From Methylobacillus arboreus (GTDB lineage Bacteria; Pseudomonadota; Gammaproteobacteria; Burkholderiales; Methylophilaceae): a stretch of 64,000 nucleotides of DNA. The notes beneath the pieces are model-generated. The model was not told the DNA's origin. It saw nothing but the letters and a program-made list of their open reading frames with translations, and made no database searches. The position numbers and the translations under genes are program-made. Location of the stretch: the NCBI RefSeq assembly GCF_020532725.1, contig NZ_JAJAVC010000011.1:186001-250000 (forward strand). The letters run 5' to 3'. Below, one piece after another: positions 61,693-64,000 of the stretch; the first letter of the stretch is position 1; each line of letters opens with the position of its first letter.

Positions 61693-63387
61693 TTAACGGT
61701 TGAACTTCCTGTTGGTGCTGATCAGGACTTCATTTTCAGGAAAGGCGGAAAGCGCTGCTTCCCAGGTTTTGACGGCTTCATCCCGCTTGCCTTGTTTCCA
61801 GAGCACTTCGCCCAGGTGGGCAGCAATTTCCGGGTCTGGCTGCTGGGAGTATGCGCGGCTCAGGTAGTCAAGCGCCTGGTCCAGGTTGCCCAGGCGGTAA
61901 TGCACCCAGCCCAGGCTGTCGAGAATATAATGGTCATCGGGGCTCAACTCATGGGCCTTCTCGATGAGAGTCTTGGCTTCGTCCAGGCGGATGTCACGGT
62001 CGGCCAGGGAATAGCCAAGGGCATTGTAGGCCTGGGAGAACTCGGGCTGTATCTTGATCAGCTTGCGTAACTCGCGCTCCATGACATCCAGTTTGTTGAC
62101 CCGTTCTGCGGCCATGGCGAAATCGTAAACCAGTTCAGGTGAATTCGGCAGTGTGTTGATCGCGTTTTCCAGGCGGGAGTATGCTTCCTCGTGGCGTCTG
62201 GCCTGGGTCAGCACGTTGGCTTGCGCGTGAACGACCGCGGCGCGCTGTGCGTCTGTCAGGTCAGGCAGCTTTTCCAGGGACTGGATGGCAGCGTCAATGC
62301 CTTCTCGGCGTGATATCACATTGGCTACACCGAGCTGGGCATCCACATAGCGGACTTCGCCTGGGGATACCTTGCTATACCATTGCAGGGCTTCATTGTC
62401 GTTCTGCTTTTTCTCCGCGATCTGGCCCAGGTAGATATAAACCTGGTCTTTATCCTTGAATCCCTTGCCCAGCGCCTCCTTGAAGTATTTCTCGGCATCT
62501 GGCAGCTCATTGGCCTGTAAAGATAGCAGGCCGACGACGACGAGGATTTCCGGATTGCCGTTGGAGGCTTCAATCAGTTTGATGAACTCGTTCTTGGCTT
62601 CATCGAACTTCTTTTGTCCAGCCAGGATGCGCGCCAGGGCAAGCCTGACTTCATTGGCGCTGTTGTGCTGGGCCAGGAAGCTGCGATAGAAACTCACTGC
62701 TTCCTCGGGCGATTTTCCAAGCAGCACCTGCCCTTGCATCAGCGCTGCCATTTCCCAGCCCGGGCGTAGCTTGTTGGCCTGGTTGAGTTCCGCGAGGGAA
62801 AGCTCGGTGTTGCCGGCATTCCAGGCTGCATGGGCAATCGCAAAATGCGCCTCGGGAAGCTCGGGATAGTCGCGCGCAAGCTCTTGCACCAGGCTCAGTA
62901 CCGCGCCCTTGTCTTGCTGGCGCGAGAGCAGGTTGTTCAGGAACATGAAGCCGCTGGCACGGCCTTCTTCATTGGCGAGCAGGTGCTTGAGATGGGGCTT
63001 GGCTGCATTGAATTGCCCTGTGTTGATCAACATCTGGGTCAATGCCTGGTGTGCCTCGGTAGAGCCTGGGTCAAGCTGCGACCAGAGATTTGCCGCATCA
63101 ATCGCGGTGCGGCCATCATTGCCCAGGACGGCGGTTTTAGCGGCGCGCTCGGCAAGGCGGGAATCCTGGTTAAGCTTGGCCAGGTCAAGGAACAGGGCGC
63201 TTGCGAGGTCAAACTGGCCGCGCTGCCCTGCAATTTCTCCAATCAGGTATTTATAGACAAATTCGCCGGTGAGTGCAGGTTGAGGCGGACTTGTTTCACC
63301 CTTGGTCGCTGCGGTGGCGGCGTTTCCCATGCCCACTGACAGTGCTGCGCAGGCAACTGCGATTGCGATTTTTTTGCTGATAGGCAT
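61693..63387 (-). CDS. Tetratricopeptide-repeat protein, exported
   Basis: About 564 residues from ATG 63387. A signal peptide (MPISKKIAIAVACAALSVGMGNAATAA) leads to a long array of TPR units, for example EFVYKYLIGEIAGQRGQFDLASALFLDLAK and DDHYILDSLGWVHYRLGNLDQALDYLSRAY. TPR proteins with this lolB linkage are common in betaproteobacteria and are thought to act in envelope biogenesis. Frame extends to 63483 (GTG), but the extra part is not signal-like. Confidence 0.85.
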   Translation of the reverse strand: MPISKKIAIAVACAALSVGMGNAATAATKGETSPPQPALTGEFVYKYLIGEIAGQRGQFDLASALFLDLAKLNQDSRLAERAAKTAVLGNDGRTAIDAANLWSQLDPGSTEAHQALTQMLINTGQFNAAKPHLKHLLANEEGRASGFMFLNNLLSRQQDKGAVLSLVQELARDYPELPEAHFAIAHAAWNAGNTELSLAELNQANKLRPGWEMAALMQGQVLLGKSPEEAVSFYRSFLAQHNSANEVRLALARILAGQKKFDEAKNEFIKLIEASNGNPEILVVVGLLSLQANELPDAEKYFKEALGKGFKDKDQVYIYLGQIAEKKQNDNEALQWYSKVSPGEVRYVDAQLGVANVISRREGIDAAIQSLEKLPDLTDAQRAAVVHAQANVLTQARRHEEAYSRLENAINTLPNSPELVYDFAMAAERVNKLDVMERELRKLIKIQPEFSQAYNALGYSLADRDIRLDEAKTLIEKAHELSPDDHYILDSLGWVHYRLGNLDQALDYLSRAYSQQPDPEIAAHLGEVLWKQGKRDEAVKTWEAALSAFPENEVLISTNRKFNR

Positions 63388-63758
63388 TTTCAAGGAAATC
63401 TCATTCAGGTTGATAAATGGCATATTGAGGCCTGCCGCGCCCGTTTTCAATGGGGCAAATGCAAGTTTTGCATCATTTTGCACCTTAGGGTCTGTTCCTG
63501 TTTCTTAGTCAGTGACAGCGTTTGCAAGTTCACCCATAATGCGCGATGCTAAAAAATGGATTGCAGGAGGTTTACATACCTGTATGCTTTCCATTGATGT
63601 TTTCAGTTCGACTATAGCTGGTTTGAGCGCGATATTTCAATAGAATCAGCGTCGAATTTTGTTCCCTTCGCAGTGGTGTGGGGATGTTACAAACTTGACA
63701 GGTGAGTGGTGTTTTTTTAACGTAGCACCCCTTAAAACCGGATAATCCAGTTCAACTT
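63388..63758. other. Intergenic region between divergent TPR and ABC genes
   Basis: 370 nt containing the AACAGGAACAGACCCT element (minus strand, 63487-63502, see findings) and the promoter candidate for the ABC gene. No further gene is seen. Confidence 0.5.
63695..63723 (+). promoter_or_regulatory. Possible sigma70 promoter of the ABC-transporter gene
   Basis: TTGACA (63695-63700) is a perfect -35; TAACGT, 17 nt later, is a weak -10. The start codon lies 35 nt downstream. Confidence 0.35.
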
Positions 63759-64000
63759 ATGACGACTATTACCGTAGAGGCATCAGAGTTAACCCGCAAG
63801 TATGGTGGTCGTGCAGCGGTCAATGATGTCAGTTTTACCCTGAACAAGGGCGAAGTGTTAGGTTTCCTCGGCCCCAATGGCGCTGGAAAATCCACCACTA
63901 TGAAGATGCTGACAGGCAACCTGGCACCCAGCAACGGTTCGGTGAAGATTTGCGGCATCGATATGATGGAAAGGCCCAAGGATGCCAAGGCATTGATCGG
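63759..64000 (+). CDS. ABC transporter ATP-binding protein, partial
   Basis: The N-terminal 80 residues of an ABC-2/GldA-type ATPase; it continues past the right edge. MTTITVEASELTRKYGGRAAVNDVSF and the Walker A GPNGAGKSTTMKMLTG are visible. The permease would be beyond the window. The first part resembles gliding-motility/drug ABC ATPases, so the substrate is not clear. Confidence 0.9.
   Translation, partial: MTTITVEASELTRKYGGRAAVNDVSFTLNKGEVLGFLGPNGAGKSTTMKMLTGNLAPSNGSVKICGIDMMERPKDAKALI

Overview
The window reads as a chromosomal segment of a Gram-negative betaproteobacterium, most plausibly a methylotroph of the Methylophilaceae (Methylobacillus/Methylovorus-like). The clues are a PQQ alcohol dehydrogenase wired to its own oxidase, the housekeeping order TPR protein-lolB-ispE-tRNA-Gln-prs-rplY-pth-ychF at the right end, and many outer-membrane lipoproteins and TonB-type transport. 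The genus is an inference; I could not run a comparison.

Layout. 1-12.4 kb: the N-terminus of an OmpR-type regulator, then mostly small envelope or unknown genes, with a GNAT-like acyltransferase (COG3146 type), a Kef/YbaL-type K+/H+ antiporter, a zinc-dependent phospholipase C-like protein, periplasmic Cu/Zn superoxide dismutase, a ClsC-type cardiolipin synthase and the CrcB/Fluc fluoride channel. 12.5-20.6 kb: a three-gene trehalose operon on the minus strand (treS-maltokinase fusion, treZ, treY). 21-25 kb: a phospholipase D/VTT fusion next to an EEP-family phosphatase/nuclease, recalling the E. coli ybhP-clsB pair. 25-34.5 kb: a stress-type SDR, copCD, a cbb3-like oxidase operon (ccoS-like, ccoN, ccoO, mono-haem ccoP-like) and an SDR-DoxX fusion. 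34.6-38.5 kb: a Zn alcohol dehydrogenase and a CYP152-type (peroxide-driven) P450 with a tiny overlapping partner gene.

38.6-45.8 kb is the most striking block: seven tightly packed minus-strand genes running from a lipoprotein PQQ alcohol dehydrogenase with the lanthanide-type Asp-x-Asp signature, through a lipoprotein cytochrome c, to a caa3-type oxidase (CuA plus haem c subunit II, subunit I, subunit III), a small membrane protein and a CtaG_Caa3 assembly factor. It looks like a complete dehydrogenase-to-oxygen electron path in one transcript. Its subunit I has Gln in place of the K-channel Lys.

46-52.8 kb: an AT-rich MscS channel gene, glgX, and a TonB-dependent receptor preceded by a textbook cobalamin riboswitch; upstream of that lies the remnant of a phage-type integrase beside tRNA-Met(CAT), which suggests an old integration site. 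53-56.4 kb: a haem-oxygenase-like (diiron?) protein and stress-associated small proteins (KGG repeat, DUF4142, DUF421). 56.4-63.5 kb: the housekeeping cluster. The right edge cuts an ABC-transporter ATPase.

Together the accessory genes point to osmotic, oxidative, copper and envelope stress handling (trehalose, MscS, K+/H+ antiport, SodC, CopCD, two PLD-type phospholipid synthases) plus branched aerobic respiration. I see no CRISPR array, complete insertion sequence, rRNA or replication origin.
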